Of a stretch of DNA of 22,747 nucleotides, positions 1-6,509 are shown piece by piece. This DNA is from a virus. Positions within the stretch are counted from its first letter, which is position 1. Every line of letters starts with the position of its first letter. Position numbers and translations under genes: made by a program. The stretch lies in the IMG/VR virus record IMGVR_UViG_3300044946_000251, positions 1-22,747 of that record; one strand, written 5' to 3'. The notes under the pieces are model-generated. The model had not been told where the DNA came from. It did not search any database and saw nothing but the letters and a program-made list of their open reading frames with translations.

Positions 1-665
1 ACGGCGGCGCTGATCGTATCCTTGGGATAGCCAATCAGCACATAGACCCGCATCCGATGCGATTCGGCAGTGAACCCGGCATCCAAAAGCCGCCGCGCCG
101 CCGAGCGCAGCGTCTCGAACTCGTCGCCGGGATCGTAGGCGAAGAACATGTTCGGTCGAGGCGTGAGACCCGCCAAGAGATCGACCTGATAATCCTCCAA
201 GGCCAGCGCCTCCAGACCCCCAGTGAACTCCACCCGCCGCTTCTGCCCCCGCAGCATCGCAAACACCGCCTCGACATGCTCGCGCGGGCAGGCGAGAAGA
301 TTGTCATCGAGAATGTTCCAGCCGTCGATGACCGGCAACAACCTCGGAACCGGGTCGCGTTTCCAGACCGAACAGAACCAGCAACGCCGAGGGCACCCCC
401 GGCTGGTGAAGACGTACCCTGGCTTGATGTAGCGGCCAGGAACAAACTCATCACCGCGATCGCCATAAGCGACGCCGCCGACCTTGACCGGCGCAACATG
501 CCGCCATTGCTCGGCCAGCCATTCCGCCTTCGGCTTGTCGTAGGTGAACGCCACCGAAACATGCACCTCGTCGGCGCGCGCGAACAAATCAGGGGGTCCG
601 AAATAGGCCAGCTCGTCGTCCGGCGTCGCCTTCGTCTTGCGTGGAAACACCCGGATCAGCGTCAT
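1..665 (-). CDS. Radical SAM protein, partial (C-terminus beyond left edge)
   Basis: The minus-strand frame stays open from ATG at 665 to the window edge, giving 221 visible residues. Around residues 85-100 it reads TSRGCPRRCWFCSV, a CxxxCxxC motif of the radical SAM family that binds a 4Fe-4S cluster and cleaves S-adenosylmethionine. Further on, VEFTGGLEAL and VYVLIGYPKDT look like later strands of a radical SAM barrel. A GGGAGG Shine-Dalgarno sequence lies 9-10 nt before the ATG. The gene is downstream of the terminase genes in the same direction. Substrate and role are unknown; the family call rests on the cysteine motif and barrel-like pattern. Confidence 0.8.
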   Translation of the reverse strand, partial: MTLIRVFPRKTKATPDDELAYFGPPDLFARADEVHVSVAFTYDKPKAEWLAEQWRHVAPVKVGGVAYGDRGDEFVPGRYIKPGYVFTSRGCPRRCWFCSVWKRDPVPRLLPVIDGWNILDDNLLACPREHVEAVFAMLRGQKRRVEFTGGLEALALEDYQVDLLAGLTPRPNMFFAYDPGDEFETLRSAARRLLDAGFTAESHRMRVYVLIGYPKDTISAA

Positions 666-725
666 GTCGCTTTTTCCTCCCAGGATGGAGGTGTACAGTC
701 CGGAGGTTCGGTCCGCCAACGCGCC

Positions 726-959
726 TCACGGATGGACTGAAGGGGCCGGTTCCGGCGCTGGGGCCGGTCCCACCGCCCGCACAGTCCGCTGCGGCCGGAA
801 ATAGGTCGTCCCGCCATCGTCCTCGACGCCAACCACGCCGCAGCGGCAGATGTGCGTGATCACTCCCTCGCAATAACCCCAGCTGTCCGGATTGCGGAAC
901 GCACCGACTCGGACCCTCGTCCGCCGGTCCATCGCCCTGATCGCCTCCGCCCGCGTCAT
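726..959 (-). CDS. Small hypothetical protein
   Basis: This 77-residue protein begins MTRAEAIRAMDRRTRVRVGA and contains the stretch GYCEGVITHICRCGVVGVED. The pattern suggests a small beta-rich domain with a few cysteines and a proline/alanine-rich tail (PAPAPEPAPS). I do not recognise the family. AGGAG lies about 11 nt before ATG at 959. It follows the gene at 972-1181 by 12 nt and precedes the radical SAM gene by 60 nt, so it is probably co-transcribed with both. A longer ORF in another frame (589-966) covers the same bases but is arginine/glycine-rich and looks like a shadow. Confidence 0.65.
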   Translation of the reverse strand: MTRAEAIRAMDRRTRVRVGAFRNPDSWGYCEGVITHICRCGVVGVEDDGGTTYFRPQRTVRAVGPAPAPEPAPSVHP

Positions 960-971
960 CTTCCAACGCTC

Positions 972-1181
972 CTAGCGCGGCCGATTCCGGCGGGCGATTT
1001 TGCGCTCGGCGAACGCGACGACTTCAAGCACCTCAGACGGCCTCAACTGCTCCAGCACGTCGATGACCTCGTTTGCATCGACGCCTTTCCATGCGCGCAA
1101 CATCTGAACGACCTTAGCGGCCGGAACGACCACATTCCCCGGAATGTTGTCCAAAATGGTCACGGCCTCATCTGTGGTCAT
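972..1181 (-). CDS. Small hypothetical protein, apparently leaderless
   Basis: This 69-residue, largely helical protein begins MTTDEAVTILDNIPGNVVVP and ends in a basic tail (ERKIARRNRPR). The family is not recognised. No Shine-Dalgarno sequence precedes the ATG. Instead a well-formed promoter (TTGACC, 17 nt, TATATT) ends 7 nt before the start codon, so the transcript would begin at or next to the ATG. The promoter overlaps the 3' end of the terminase gene, which gives this gene and those after it a start of transcription separate from the terminase genes. Confidence 0.65.
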   Translation of the reverse strand: MTTDEAVTILDNIPGNVVVPAAKVVQMLRAWKGVDANEVIDVLEQLRPSEVLEVVAFAERKIARRNRPR

Positions 1182-1188
1182 AATGGCG

Positions 1189-1217
1189 AATATAGCCGCC
1201 GTGGCCGTTTAGGTCAA
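1189..1217 (-). promoter_or_regulatory. Sigma70-type promoter for the 972-1181 gene
   Basis: On the minus strand TTGACC (1217-1212) and TATATT (1194-1189) are separated by exactly 17 nt. The predicted start, around 1182-1183, is at or 1-2 nt before the ATG at 1181, which implies a leaderless mRNA. The -35 box overlaps the terminase stop codon. Confidence 0.6.
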
Positions 1218-2872
1218 ATCGGGTACAGCGGCTGCGGGGGAAGCGGCGACGCCATCAGCTCCGCGTATTCCTCCGCCTGGACCTCGGTCGACTTCTTCAG
1301 CAAGCCCCGATCGCGGCACCACTTCAGCGCCTGACACAAGGCGTCAACGATGTCGTCGAATTTCCCTTTCGGGAAGCTCGCGCACTGGCTCATGCACAGC
1401 TCGGCCCAATCCCGAGGCCAAACCGCCCCGTTACTCTGCGTCTGAGCTGGGCACCAGATGACGCCCTTGCGCACACTGCCATCCGCCTGCTCCTCGCCCC
1501 ACAAATGCGACAGCGCGTTCGCGCGCGAAACCTTGTCCATATTACCCGGATCGATCCGCTGGACCGCAAATTCCTCGTCCCGCGTCAGCCGCGAAATCTC
1601 CTGCGCGACCGAGATCCCTGACGCTTTCAGCTCGATTAAGAGCCGATCGACCTTCAATTTTCTGCACGATTTGATCACCTCCTCGACCAGATCGTTCAAC
1701 GCCAGCCGCTTCTGCCAGCAAGCCATCAACATCGCCTGTTGCACCCCGCGATGGTTCGTCCAGAGCCCGAGCACGATGAAGGCCGAAAAATCGGCTTCCT
1801 GCTTCTCGCCGTAAGCCGGGTCCAGCGAGCCCAGGATCACGTCCATGTCCGGATATTGCGATTCGTTCCTGCCGAACGTCAGCGCAATCCCGCGATGCCA
1901 ATATTCCCAGCCGCCATACGGAAACAGCCCCCCGCCTCGCGGCGCCGGCCGCTGCTGGTACTGGCCAGCCCACGCAAATTTGTCCATGTCCCGCTTGAGG
2001 TTCTCAACCTCCTGCCGGCCCCACCGCGCCGGAAACAAAAGCTCCCCCTCGCTGCGCCGCCAGTCGCTAAATCCAATGCTCGTTTCGCAATGCCGCGACG
2101 ATTCGTACTCCATCGGCAAAACCAACAAACAATAATCGGGCATGTACTCCATGATCACTCCGCTGATGTCCGCCTCGTGCAAACGCTGCATCACCACAAC
2201 GATCGCCGAGCGCGCCTGATCGTTCAGACGGTTCACCGCGCTCTCCCGAAACCGCCGCGTCGCCTTCTCCCGATCGTTCGGGCTCTCCGCCTTCTCCACA
2301 CTGTGCGGGTCATCCAGAATCAATCTGTCACCGCGCCGGCTAGTCAGACTGGAGAACGCAACCCCGTCCCGCGTCCCCGTCATCGAATTTTCAAACGACA
2401 GCTCCCCACCGCGCGTCAGCTCAACATGCGGCCAGTGACGCTGATACCAGTCGCTGGTCACCAACATCCGCATCTTGCGAACGTCCCGAACGCACGCGCT
2501 CTCCGCAAAACTCGAGCTGATGTACCGATAGCTGGTCAGCCCCCTCGGACCCCATTCCCACGCCGGCCACAGCACTGAAACCAAAAGGCTCTTCGCGCTC
2601 CCAGGCGGAACATTGATCAGCAACCGCGTGATCAGCCCCGCTGAAACCGCCTCAAGATGCTCGCAAATCGCCTCGACCAGAGGCCCCTTCACAAACGGCA
2701 TCCTCGGCTCAAGGATCGGCCACGCCTCCTCAACAAAATTGACGAGGCTATTCCGGCACCGCTCCCGAACCGTCGACACGCTCGCCGACGCCTCCATCGA
2801 TGAGATCCCCAGCTCCCGCCGCATCAACTCGGCGACTACGCTCTCGTGACTCGGTAAGTTCGACCTCGGCAT
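1214..2872 (-). CDS. terL: Phage terminase large subunit
   Basis: The terminase large subunit is the ATP-driven motor and nuclease that packages phage DNA into the procapsid. Around residue 90 the Walker A motif reads NVPPGSAKSLL, a deviant P-loop usual for this family, and the Walker B motif near 184-191 is RLILDDPH. The C-terminal RNase H-like nuclease shows DPAYGEKQEADFSA near 352 and FDDIVDAL near 515. Full length is about 552 residues. The start is uncertain: ATG at 2872 overlaps the small-subunit gene by 125 nt, and ATGs at 2824 or 2797 would also fit. The 2797 start would place the N-terminus near the family's usual NFVEEAWPILEP segment. Confidence 0.93.
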   Translation of the reverse strand: MPRSNLPSHESVVAELMRRELGISSMEASASVSTVRERCRNSLVNFVEEAWPILEPRMPFVKGPLVEAICEHLEAVSAGLITRLLINVPPGSAKSLLVSVLWPAWEWGPRGLTSYRYISSSFAESACVRDVRKMRMLVTSDWYQRHWPHVELTRGGELSFENSMTGTRDGVAFSSLTSRRGDRLILDDPHSVEKAESPNDREKATRRFRESAVNRLNDQARSAIVVVMQRLHEADISGVIMEYMPDYCLLVLPMEYESSRHCETSIGFSDWRRSEGELLFPARWGRQEVENLKRDMDKFAWAGQYQQRPAPRGGGLFPYGGWEYWHRGIALTFGRNESQYPDMDVILGSLDPAYGEKQEADFSAFIVLGLWTNHRGVQQAMLMACWQKRLALNDLVEEVIKSCRKLKVDRLLIELKASGISVAQEISRLTRDEEFAVQRIDPGNMDKVSRANALSHLWGEEQADGSVRKGVIWCPAQTQSNGAVWPRDWAELCMSQCASFPKGKFDDIVDALCQALKWCRDRGLLKKSTEVQAEEYAELMASPLPPQPLYPI

Positions 2873-3326
2873 CAATCAAAACCGGATTTCTCGCCAGCGG
2901 CCTCAACGCCCGCTCAAGCTCAATCAATTGCGGCACACTCAGTCTTGTCAAATCCGGCCCATGATCCTGATCCGGCCTCGGCGGCGCCCAAATCGGTCCT
3001 CCCCGCCGCTCCAACCAAAATTTGTTCATCGACGCATCCGCCTGACGCCAGTTCTTCTCCGGCCCTCCCGTCGCCATCAAATACGCCGCCTGCGCAACCT
3101 CGTTCGTCCGCCTCGCCCCGCCCTTCATCATCTGCCCCTTGTACTTCCGATACAAACGATCCGCACTCAACCCCGTCAGCAGACTGATCTCCTGAGGCGT
3201 CAGCCCATTCGCCGCCATCTGCTCAATCGATCCCTCCATTTCCTTCGCTTGCTTCTCCCGCTCCGCAAGCGCCTCACTCGTCAAAACCCGACTGCGCCGC
3301 GTTCGTGGTTTCCCCGCATCCGCCAT
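2748..3326 (-). CDS. terS: Terminase small subunit-like DNA-binding protein
   Basis: This 192-residue protein lies directly upstream of terL and overlaps its 5' end. Residues 35-65 contain an HTH-like segment (LTPQEISLLTGLSADRLYRKY), followed by a helical region ending in MNKFWLERRGG. This order is typical of small terminase subunits, which recognise the packaging site and recruit the large subunit. GGAGGAG lies 6 nt before ATG at 3326; a TTG two codons upstream is less likely. The C-terminal 40 residues are arginine- and glycine-rich where they overlap the large-subunit frame, so they may be poorly conserved. Confidence 0.75.
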   Translation of the reverse strand: MADAGKPRTRRSRVLTSEALAEREKQAKEMEGSIEQMAANGLTPQEISLLTGLSADRLYRKYKGQMMKGGARRTNEVAQAAYLMATGGPEKNWRQADASMNKFWLERRGGPIWAPPRPDQDHGPDLTRLSVPQLIELERALRPLARNPVLIDAEVELTESRERSRRVDAAGAGDLIDGGVGERVDGSGAVPE

Positions 3327-3699
3327 GTTCAACTCCTCCAGAGAGGACCATATTTTTACCTCAACGCTACAAGCCTAAAAGTTCAAGATGGGCGGTCCCC
3401 CCCCCCCACCCTCCTGCCGCCGCTGCGGCCCTCTATTGGCACTGATTTGGCACGATGCACGCCCTGGAAGTGGTATGCGTTTATTGCGTGTCTCACAATC
3501 TTCAGATACACGCACAGGCACACAGCAACATCAAGCACTTAACCCCTGTTTGAGCCCGCTCGCAACGCTCGACGCTCGACCGGCGCAGAACCGGCCAGGG
3601 ACAGGACAAAACGACACTCGTTCTCGTCTCCGGAGGAGGGAACCGGCGGGTGAAGAGGAACGAAGGCGGAGGCTCTGCGCTGCCTTGATAGGGGAGAGA

Positions 3700-3739
3700 G
3701 CTTCTAAGCTTCGCCGTAAGGCGCGAAGCGCTTAGAAGC
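3700..3739. repeat. Inverted repeat
   Basis: The arms are GCTTCTAAGCTTCGC at 3700-3714 and GCGAAGCGCTTAGAAGC at 3723-3739. They pair fully except for a 2-nt bulge. The right arm includes AAGCGCTT, which recurs at once at 3736, with AAGCGCT again at 3791 and 4634. Confidence 0.7.
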
Positions 3740-3741
3740 GC

Positions 3742-3756
3742 TTGCAGAAGGTGCAG
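3742..3756. promoter_or_regulatory. Near-match to the TTGCA-N5-TGCAA operator
   Basis: TTGCA GAAGG TGCAG matches the palindrome seen elsewhere in the window except for the last base. It differs from the perfect copy at 5065 (TTGCA GAACG TGCAA) at two positions. It lies between divergent operons next to the inverted repeat at 3700-3739. Confidence 0.45.
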
Positions 3757-3770
3757 AAAGGGAGGAGATA

Positions 3771-3786
3771 GGGACGCTAACGTCCC
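3771..3786. repeat. Short hairpin GGGACG-CTAA-CGTCCC
   Basis: A perfect 6-bp stem with a 4-nt loop. No T-run follows, so it is not an obvious intrinsic terminator. Confidence 0.55.
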
Positions 3787-3847
3787 CTAGAAGCGCTAAG
3801 ATCGCAGGTTTTTTATGGTTGATCATTTGCGGTCGCATCCCCACAGG

Positions 3848-3869
3848 GGGCCTAGCGACGCCTAGGCCC
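3848..3869. repeat. Hairpin GGGCCTAG / CTAGGCCC
   Basis: A perfect 8-bp inverted repeat with a 6-nt loop (CGACGC). It is flanked by smaller palindromic runs, CCCCACAGGGG before and CCCAGTGGG after, so the 3839-3875 segment is densely symmetrical. No T-run follows. Confidence 0.65.
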
Positions 3870-4019
3870 AGTGGGCTGCTGTAATTTGTTAGGGATTCGC
3901 GCGCGAGGGGTTAGCAGGGACAGTTGAAGGATGTCAAGGGCTTAGGGTTTTGGCTTTGATAAGATTGGGGTTTTTGGAGTGGCGATTTCGCTTGACAGGT
4001 TTTGGTAGCGGAGGCGCAA

Positions 4020-4634
4020 ATGATTGAAATTGCGAGGCGTGACAGTCCAACCCTGGCGAACGCTGATGAGGTTCTGGCGTTGTTTGAGCCTTGGGCGGTG
4101 ATCAATCGAGCCACGCGCGCGGTGCTCATCACCTGTTCCATTCGGCGCCCTGGACCGACCGCGAAACGCTCGGACCGCACTTTGACGGCGCGCGTACTGA
4201 CCGAGCGGCGTTATGGCGATTTGGCCTGGATTCGCGATAGCGGCGAATTAGCCCACTGCGGGCGTTGGGCGCATGAGGCGTTCCGCAAGCCCAATTGCCG
4301 CGAGTGGATCATCGCTGCGCGCCTGTGGCCCTATCTAAGGCGTGGCGAGATCCCTGACACGGTGGAGATCATTGCGGACAGCGCTTTCGTCCGCGATCGA
4401 CGGTTGCGCTTCCAGGCCGAGCACGGCGACGTCTGGCGTCGGCTCATCAATCCGACCAAAGGCGCGGCTTGGTACAACGGCGGCAAGCTTGAGCTGGTCG
4501 ATCGGTTCGGCACGCTCACGGACAAAGAGCTGGCGAAAATTCGCGCTCAAAAGACCGAGCGCAACTGGCAAGCGATCGACGACCGTGAGCCATCGCCCAA
4601 GCGCGACTTCGACGTCGACGACGAGATCCACTGA
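4020..4634 (+). CDS. Hypothetical phage protein
   Basis: This 204-residue protein opens the plus-strand operon. The ATG at 4020 has GGAGG 6 nt upstream; a TTG at 4002 is less likely. The sequence is mixed charged and hydrophobic (VLALFEPWAVINRATRAVLI near the N-terminus, EWIIAARLWPYL in the middle) and ends in an acidic tail (DFDVDDEIH). It has no signal peptide or membrane segment, and I recognise no motif. The composition looks strongly coding. As first gene beside the large regulatory gap it may be expressed early, but that is inference. Confidence 0.75.
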   Translation: MIEIARRDSPTLANADEVLALFEPWAVINRATRAVLITCSIRRPGPTAKRSDRTLTARVLTERRYGDLAWIRDSGELAHCGRWAHEAFRKPNCREWIIAARLWPYLRRGEIPDTVEIIADSAFVRDRRLRFQAEHGDVWRRLINPTKGAAWYNGGKLELVDRFGTLTDKELAKIRAQKTERNWQAIDDREPSPKRDFDVDDEIH

Positions 4635-4669
4635 AGCGCTCTTGACCGCGATCCATTCCTGGCGTCCAT

Positions 4670-4684
4670 TTGCATGATCTGCAA
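4670..4684. promoter_or_regulatory. Palindromic operator TTGCA-TGATC-TGCAA
   Basis: A perfect 5+5 bp palindrome lies 20 nt before the start codon at 4705. A TTGACC at 4642-4647 might be a -35 element, but no good -10 follows at normal spacing. It belongs with the copies at 5065, 17660 and 20900. Confidence 0.5.
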
Positions 4685-4693
4685 GTGGAGTGA

Positions 4694-4701
4694 GGAGTCG
4701 A
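4694..4701 (+). promoter_or_regulatory. First copy of the recurrent ribosome-binding motif GGAGTCGA
   Basis: GGAGTCGA lies 3 nt before the ATG at 4705. Exact plus-strand copies start at 4694, 5332, 5703, 6497, 6963, 7383, 8579, 8865, 9603, 11666, 13165 and 21070, each 2-7 nt before a start codon. Minus-strand copies are at 16123-16130 (before GTG at 16122) and 14793-14800 (before ATG at 14791). GGAG is the Shine-Dalgarno core; TCGA is not predicted by anti-Shine-Dalgarno pairing. Confidence 0.85.
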
Positions 4702-4704
4702 GCC

Positions 4705-4923
4705 ATGCTGTACGGGATCGCCGAGGGCAATTGGACGAGGACGCCAGAACGCGATGAGGCAATAAGGCTTGCGGTCCTATCGGGCCGATCGCTGCGATCG
4801 GTCGGCGATGAGTTTGGCTTGTCGCGTGAGCGGGTCCGGCAGATCTATGCCCTCGGTCAACGGCGTCGGGGATTGAGCCTGCATGTTCCATCCAGTCTCC
4901 CAAGATTTCGGAAAACACCGTAA
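4705..4923 (+). CDS. Small sigma-region-4-like HTH protein
   Basis: This 72-residue protein has one clear domain: residues 15-50 end in DEFGLSRERVRQIYALGQRR, very close to the recognition helix of sigma70 region 4.2. It should bind DNA and could contact RNA polymerase as a small transcription factor. The ATG at 4705 is fixed by GGAGTCGA; an upstream in-frame codon at 4690 is less likely. An operator palindrome lies just before the gene and a T-rich hairpin terminator follows, so it may be a monocistronic, repressor-controlled regulator. It is far too short to be a full sigma factor. Confidence 0.78.
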   Translation: MLYGIAEGNWTRTPERDEAIRLAVLSGRSLRSVGDEFGLSRERVRQIYALGQRRRGLSLHVPSSLPRFRKTP

Positions 4924-4988
4924 AACGAGACAACCTGGGAAAAGGCCTAGTACAGCGTAAACATAGTCACTTCTCAGAACGAACCCTT

Positions 4989-5016
4989 TCGGCTTTGCCG
5001 ACTTTTTCTGTTTTTT
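4989..5016 (+). terminator. Probable intrinsic terminator
   Basis: TCGGC-TTT-GCCGA is followed by a T-rich run of about 14 nt (5003-5016). The stem is only 5 bp but the U-tract is long. It lies 65 nt after the HTH gene, and the -35 box of the next promoter begins at its end. Confidence 0.5.
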
Positions 5017-5043
5017 GACCAGTTTCATGTAGTAGGCTAATTT
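5015..5043 (+). promoter_or_regulatory. Sigma70-type promoter
   Basis: TTGACC (5015-5020), a 17-nt spacer and TAATTT (5038-5043) form a good promoter. The predicted start is near 5050, about 15 nt before the operator at 5065, so a bound repressor could block elongation. The first gene downstream is at 5344, and the transcript would run through the GGGACA array. Confidence 0.55.
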
Positions 5044-5064
5044 GGCCAGAGAAGGGGGCTAGAC

Positions 5065-5079
5065 TTGCAGAACGTGCAA
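5065..5079. promoter_or_regulatory. Palindromic operator TTGCA-GAACG-TGCAA
   Basis: A perfect palindrome; the flanks extend it to CTTGCA/TGCAAG. It lies about 15 nt downstream of the predicted start of the 5015-5043 promoter and belongs to the same family as the sites at 4670, 17660 and 20900. Confidence 0.6.
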
Positions 5080-5101
5080 GGCCAGTGTCCGGGACCGAAA
5101 A

Positions 5102-5241
5102 GGGACAGCTGCGAGGGACAAACCGGGACAAACGAGGACATGGCCGAGCTGGGGACAAGCGCGGGACAAACTGGCTGTTCCTCGAGCCTGGGAAGGGGAC
5201 TGGCTGGGGACAATGTAATAAGGAGTCGGCTCTGCGGGACA
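5102..5241 (+). repeat. Phased GGGACA repeat array (iteron-like)
   Basis: Seven exact same-strand GGGACA hexamers start at 5102, 5115, 5125, 5152, 5163, 5207 and 5236, with variants AGGACA at 5135 and GGGACT at 5196. Three are followed by AAC. An eighth exact copy is at 5302. Many steps are 10-11 bp or near multiples of it, placing the copies on one face of the helix. This resembles iterons or a cooperative protein-binding array. A start-to-stop frame runs through it from GTG at 5085, but it lacks a ribosome-binding site. Confidence 0.65.
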
Positions 5242-5270
5242 AAAATCGTCACGATGACGACGAAAATAGC

Positions 5271-5339
5271 TTGACCGGCGTATCGTAACCCCCCTATTTG
5301 AGGGACAGGCGCCGCCTACGGCGCCCAAACTGGAGTCGA
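5271..5339 (+). promoter_or_regulatory. Leader module A: promoter, 5' hairpin with CCTA loop, GGAGTCGA
   Basis: TTGACC (5271-5276) is followed after 18 nt by TATTTG (5295-5300), with a predicted start near 5306. A perfect 7-bp hairpin, GGCGCCG-CCTA-CGGCGCC (5308-5325), would stand at the very 5' end of the transcript. GGAGTCGA follows at 5332. The -10 box is weak, so support comes mainly from the shared layout with the modules at 7317 and 9537. Confidence 0.5.
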
Positions 5340-5343
5340 ACCC

Positions 5344-5625
5344 ATGAAATTGCGCATTGAGATTGATTGCGACAACGCCGCTTTCGAGCCGTCGCCCAAC
5401 GCTGACCTTGCCCGCATCCTGCGATGCCTCGCGACCGACATTGAGCGCGGGGACATGGATGTCTGCCGCGCTGACGGTTCCTGGTCGCGCCCGCTGATGG
5501 ACTGGAACGGCAACAAGGTGGGCGTTGCCCGCTTCGCGGACGCTCCGGCTCCGGCGCCCGCGTCCAGCGGCCCATCGAGCGACACGTCTATCTCGCAGCG
5601 TGCGAAACGCTTGCGGCGCTACTGA
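5344..5625 (+). CDS. Hypothetical phage protein
   Basis: This 93-residue protein begins MKLRIEIDCDNAAFEPSPNA. Its N-terminal half has the alternating pattern of a small alpha/beta domain (LARILRCLATDIERGDMDV), followed by GSWSRPLMDWNGNKVGVARF and a low-complexity proline/alanine/serine tail. The same layout is common among small uncharacterised phage proteins, but I cannot name the family. GGAGTCGA lies 4 nt before the ATG. Its TGA stop (5623-5625) directly abuts the first hammerhead ribozyme, so cleavage would leave this message with a structured 3' end. Confidence 0.75.
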   Translation: MKLRIEIDCDNAAFEPSPNADLARILRCLATDIERGDMDVCRADGSWSRPLMDWNGNKVGVARFADAPAPAPASSGPSSDTSISQRAKRLRRY

Positions 5626-5687
5626 AGGCGAAACGCGACCGGCCGGAGCCGATCGCGTCACGGCGTTGTGCGCCGTCTGACGAGCCT
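5626..5687 (+). ncRNA. Type II hammerhead ribozyme 1
   Basis: Stem II is AGGC (5626-5629) with GCCT (5684-5687). GAAA is at 5630-5633. Stem III pairs CGCGA (5634-5638) with TCGCG (5653-5657), and an inner CGGC/GCCG stem closes a CGGA loop. T5658-C5659 completes the GUC cleavage triplet. Stem I is ACGGCG/CGCCGT (5660-5665, 5671-5676), then CTGACGA (5677-5683), matching CUGANGA. Cleavage is predicted between 5659 and 5660. It lies between a stop codon and the GGAGTCGA of the 5715 gene. Confidence 0.9.
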
Positions 5688-5714
5688 ACCGTCTGAACCA
5701 CTGGAGTCGAATCT

Positions 5715-6167
5715 ATGAACACCTACGAGCCGATTAGCGACGAGCGTCGCGAAGAACTGGCCAGAGCCACAGCTATCGGTCGCGAGCGTTCTCAGCGCCC
5801 GTTCGCGTTCGAGGACTTGCCCTACCGCAACGGCAAGCGCGTCGAGCCCGAGTCCTGGGGGCCAATTTACACCAAGCCAGCGAAACCCGGCCGCAAGGTC
5901 GCGGTCGACACTTGGCCGACTAATGCCCCGAGCGGGCAGAAGACGGCGCACGTCGACGACGCCAAACACCGCGCAAAGATCCGCGCTGAGTTCGCGGCGC
6001 AGGCTAACGCCGATCGCGCCGCCTGGGCGACCGGCAAACTCTCCCTCGACCGCGTCGGCATGCACGGGGGCATTGTCGAGGCCTACAAGGCGGCCATGGC
6101 GGCCAAGCGCGAGCGTCTCGCCCGCGAAGCGCTGCCGGTGCGGTTCCCGCTCGCGAGGGCAGCATGA
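5715..6167 (+). CDS. Hypothetical phage protein
   Basis: This 150-residue protein is charged and probably mostly helical, rich in alanine, arginine and lysine (KHRAKIRAEFAAQANADRAA; YKAAMAAKRERLAREAL). The N-terminal third contains EDLPYRNGKRVEPESWGPIY. I recognise no domain, signal peptide or membrane segment. GGAGTCGA is 4 nt before the ATG and hammerhead 1 lies immediately upstream, so its mRNA is predicted to start with the ribozyme's stem I hairpin. The stop overlaps the next start as ATGA, so the two genes are probably translationally coupled. Confidence 0.75.
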   Translation: MNTYEPISDERREELARATAIGRERSQRPFAFEDLPYRNGKRVEPESWGPIYTKPAKPGRKVAVDTWPTNAPSGQKTAHVDDAKHRAKIRAEFAAQANADRAAWATGKLSLDRVGMHGGIVEAYKAAMAAKRERLAREALPVRFPLARAA

Positions 6168-6418
6168 GCGCGCTGCAAGACGCCGTCGCGGTCGCGGAGC
6201 TGCGCTACGCCATGGAACCATGGGAGCGGCACGTCATGGTGAAGTTCTCCGCTCATCCCAGGCGGCCGGTCCGCCATCTGAAGCTCTACCGCGACGAGCG
6301 CGGGCTCTACGTGATCATGGGCTTCTACGGGAAGCGTCGCCGCTACCTCGATGAGATGGGCGACGGGCGGGTTCTAAGCCACGTCCAGACGCTGGCGATC
6401 TTCTATGAGGTGAAATGA
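6164..6418 (+). CDS. Small hypothetical protein
   Basis: This 84-residue protein has a basic central region with a beta-hairpin-like pattern: HLKLYRDERGLYVIMGFYGKRRRY. It begins MSALQDAVAVAELRYAMEPW. The family is not recognised. It has no GGAGTCGA of its own; the ATG overlaps the previous stop as ATGA, so translation depends on coupling. Hammerhead 2 begins 4 nt after the stop codon, which would separate this two-gene message from the next. Confidence 0.72.
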   Translation: MSALQDAVAVAELRYAMEPWERHVMVKFSAHPRRPVRHLKLYRDERGLYVIMGFYGKRRRYLDEMGDGRVLSHVQTLAIFYEVK

Positions 6419-6421
6419 CCA

Positions 6422-6488
6422 AGGCGAAACGCGCGAGGCCTGCCACGGGCCTCCTGCGTCTCGGCGTGATGCGCCGACTGATGAGCCT
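6422..6488 (+). ncRNA. Type II hammerhead ribozyme 2
   Basis: Stem II is AGGC (6422-6425) with GCCT (6485-6488), and GAAA is at 6426-6429. Stem III pairs CGCG (6430-6433) with TGCG (6455-6458) and GAGGCC with GGCCTC (6435-6440, 6448-6453) around one mismatch. T6459-C6460 completes GUC. Stem I is TCGGCG/CGCCGA (6461-6466, 6472-6477), then CTGATGA (6478-6484). Cleavage is predicted between 6460 and 6461. Against ribozyme 1, the first stem I pair changes from A-T to T-A. Confidence 0.92.
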
Positions 6489-6509
6489 ACCAAACTGGAG
6501 TCGAAGACC

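Larger units (their letters stand above)
3327..4019. other. Gene-free region between divergent operons, with inverted repeats
   Basis: These 693 bases separate the minus-strand terminase genes from the plus-strand operon. I find no convincing gene; ORFs at 3388-3735 (+) and 3911-4180 (-) have implausible composition. The region holds a run of 11 C (3397-3407), a tandem TTGGCACTGA/TTGGCACGA pair near 3437, several inverted repeats between 3700 and 3869, repeated AGCGCT palindromes, a near-match to the TTGCA operator at 3742, and GGGACA hexamers near 3599 and 3917 like those of the 5102-5241 array. A packaging site, replication origin or divergent promoters are all possible. Confidence 0.6.

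Noticed and set aside
35-562. A 175-codon minus-strand ORF in the left-end gene
   Set aside because: It is in another frame of the radical SAM gene, which carries the CxxxCxxC motif and a ribosome-binding site.
3388-3735. A 115-codon ORF in the 3327-4019 gap
   Set aside because: It begins in the C11 tract, has no ribosome-binding site and has low-complexity arginine-rich composition.
5222-5229. GGAGTCGG as another ribosome-binding site
   Set aside because: It has a final-base mismatch and no start codon at suitable spacing.
5085-5288. A 67-codon plus-strand ORF through the GGGACA array
   Set aside because: GTG start, no ribosome-binding site, and a repetitive charged sequence produced by the DNA repeats.
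5332-5343. GGAGTCGAACCC as part of a tRNA T-arm on the opposite strand
   Set aside because: The reverse complement resembles GGTTCGACTCC of a T-arm, but no acceptor stem, anticodon arm or D-arm surrounds any copy; all copies precede start codons.
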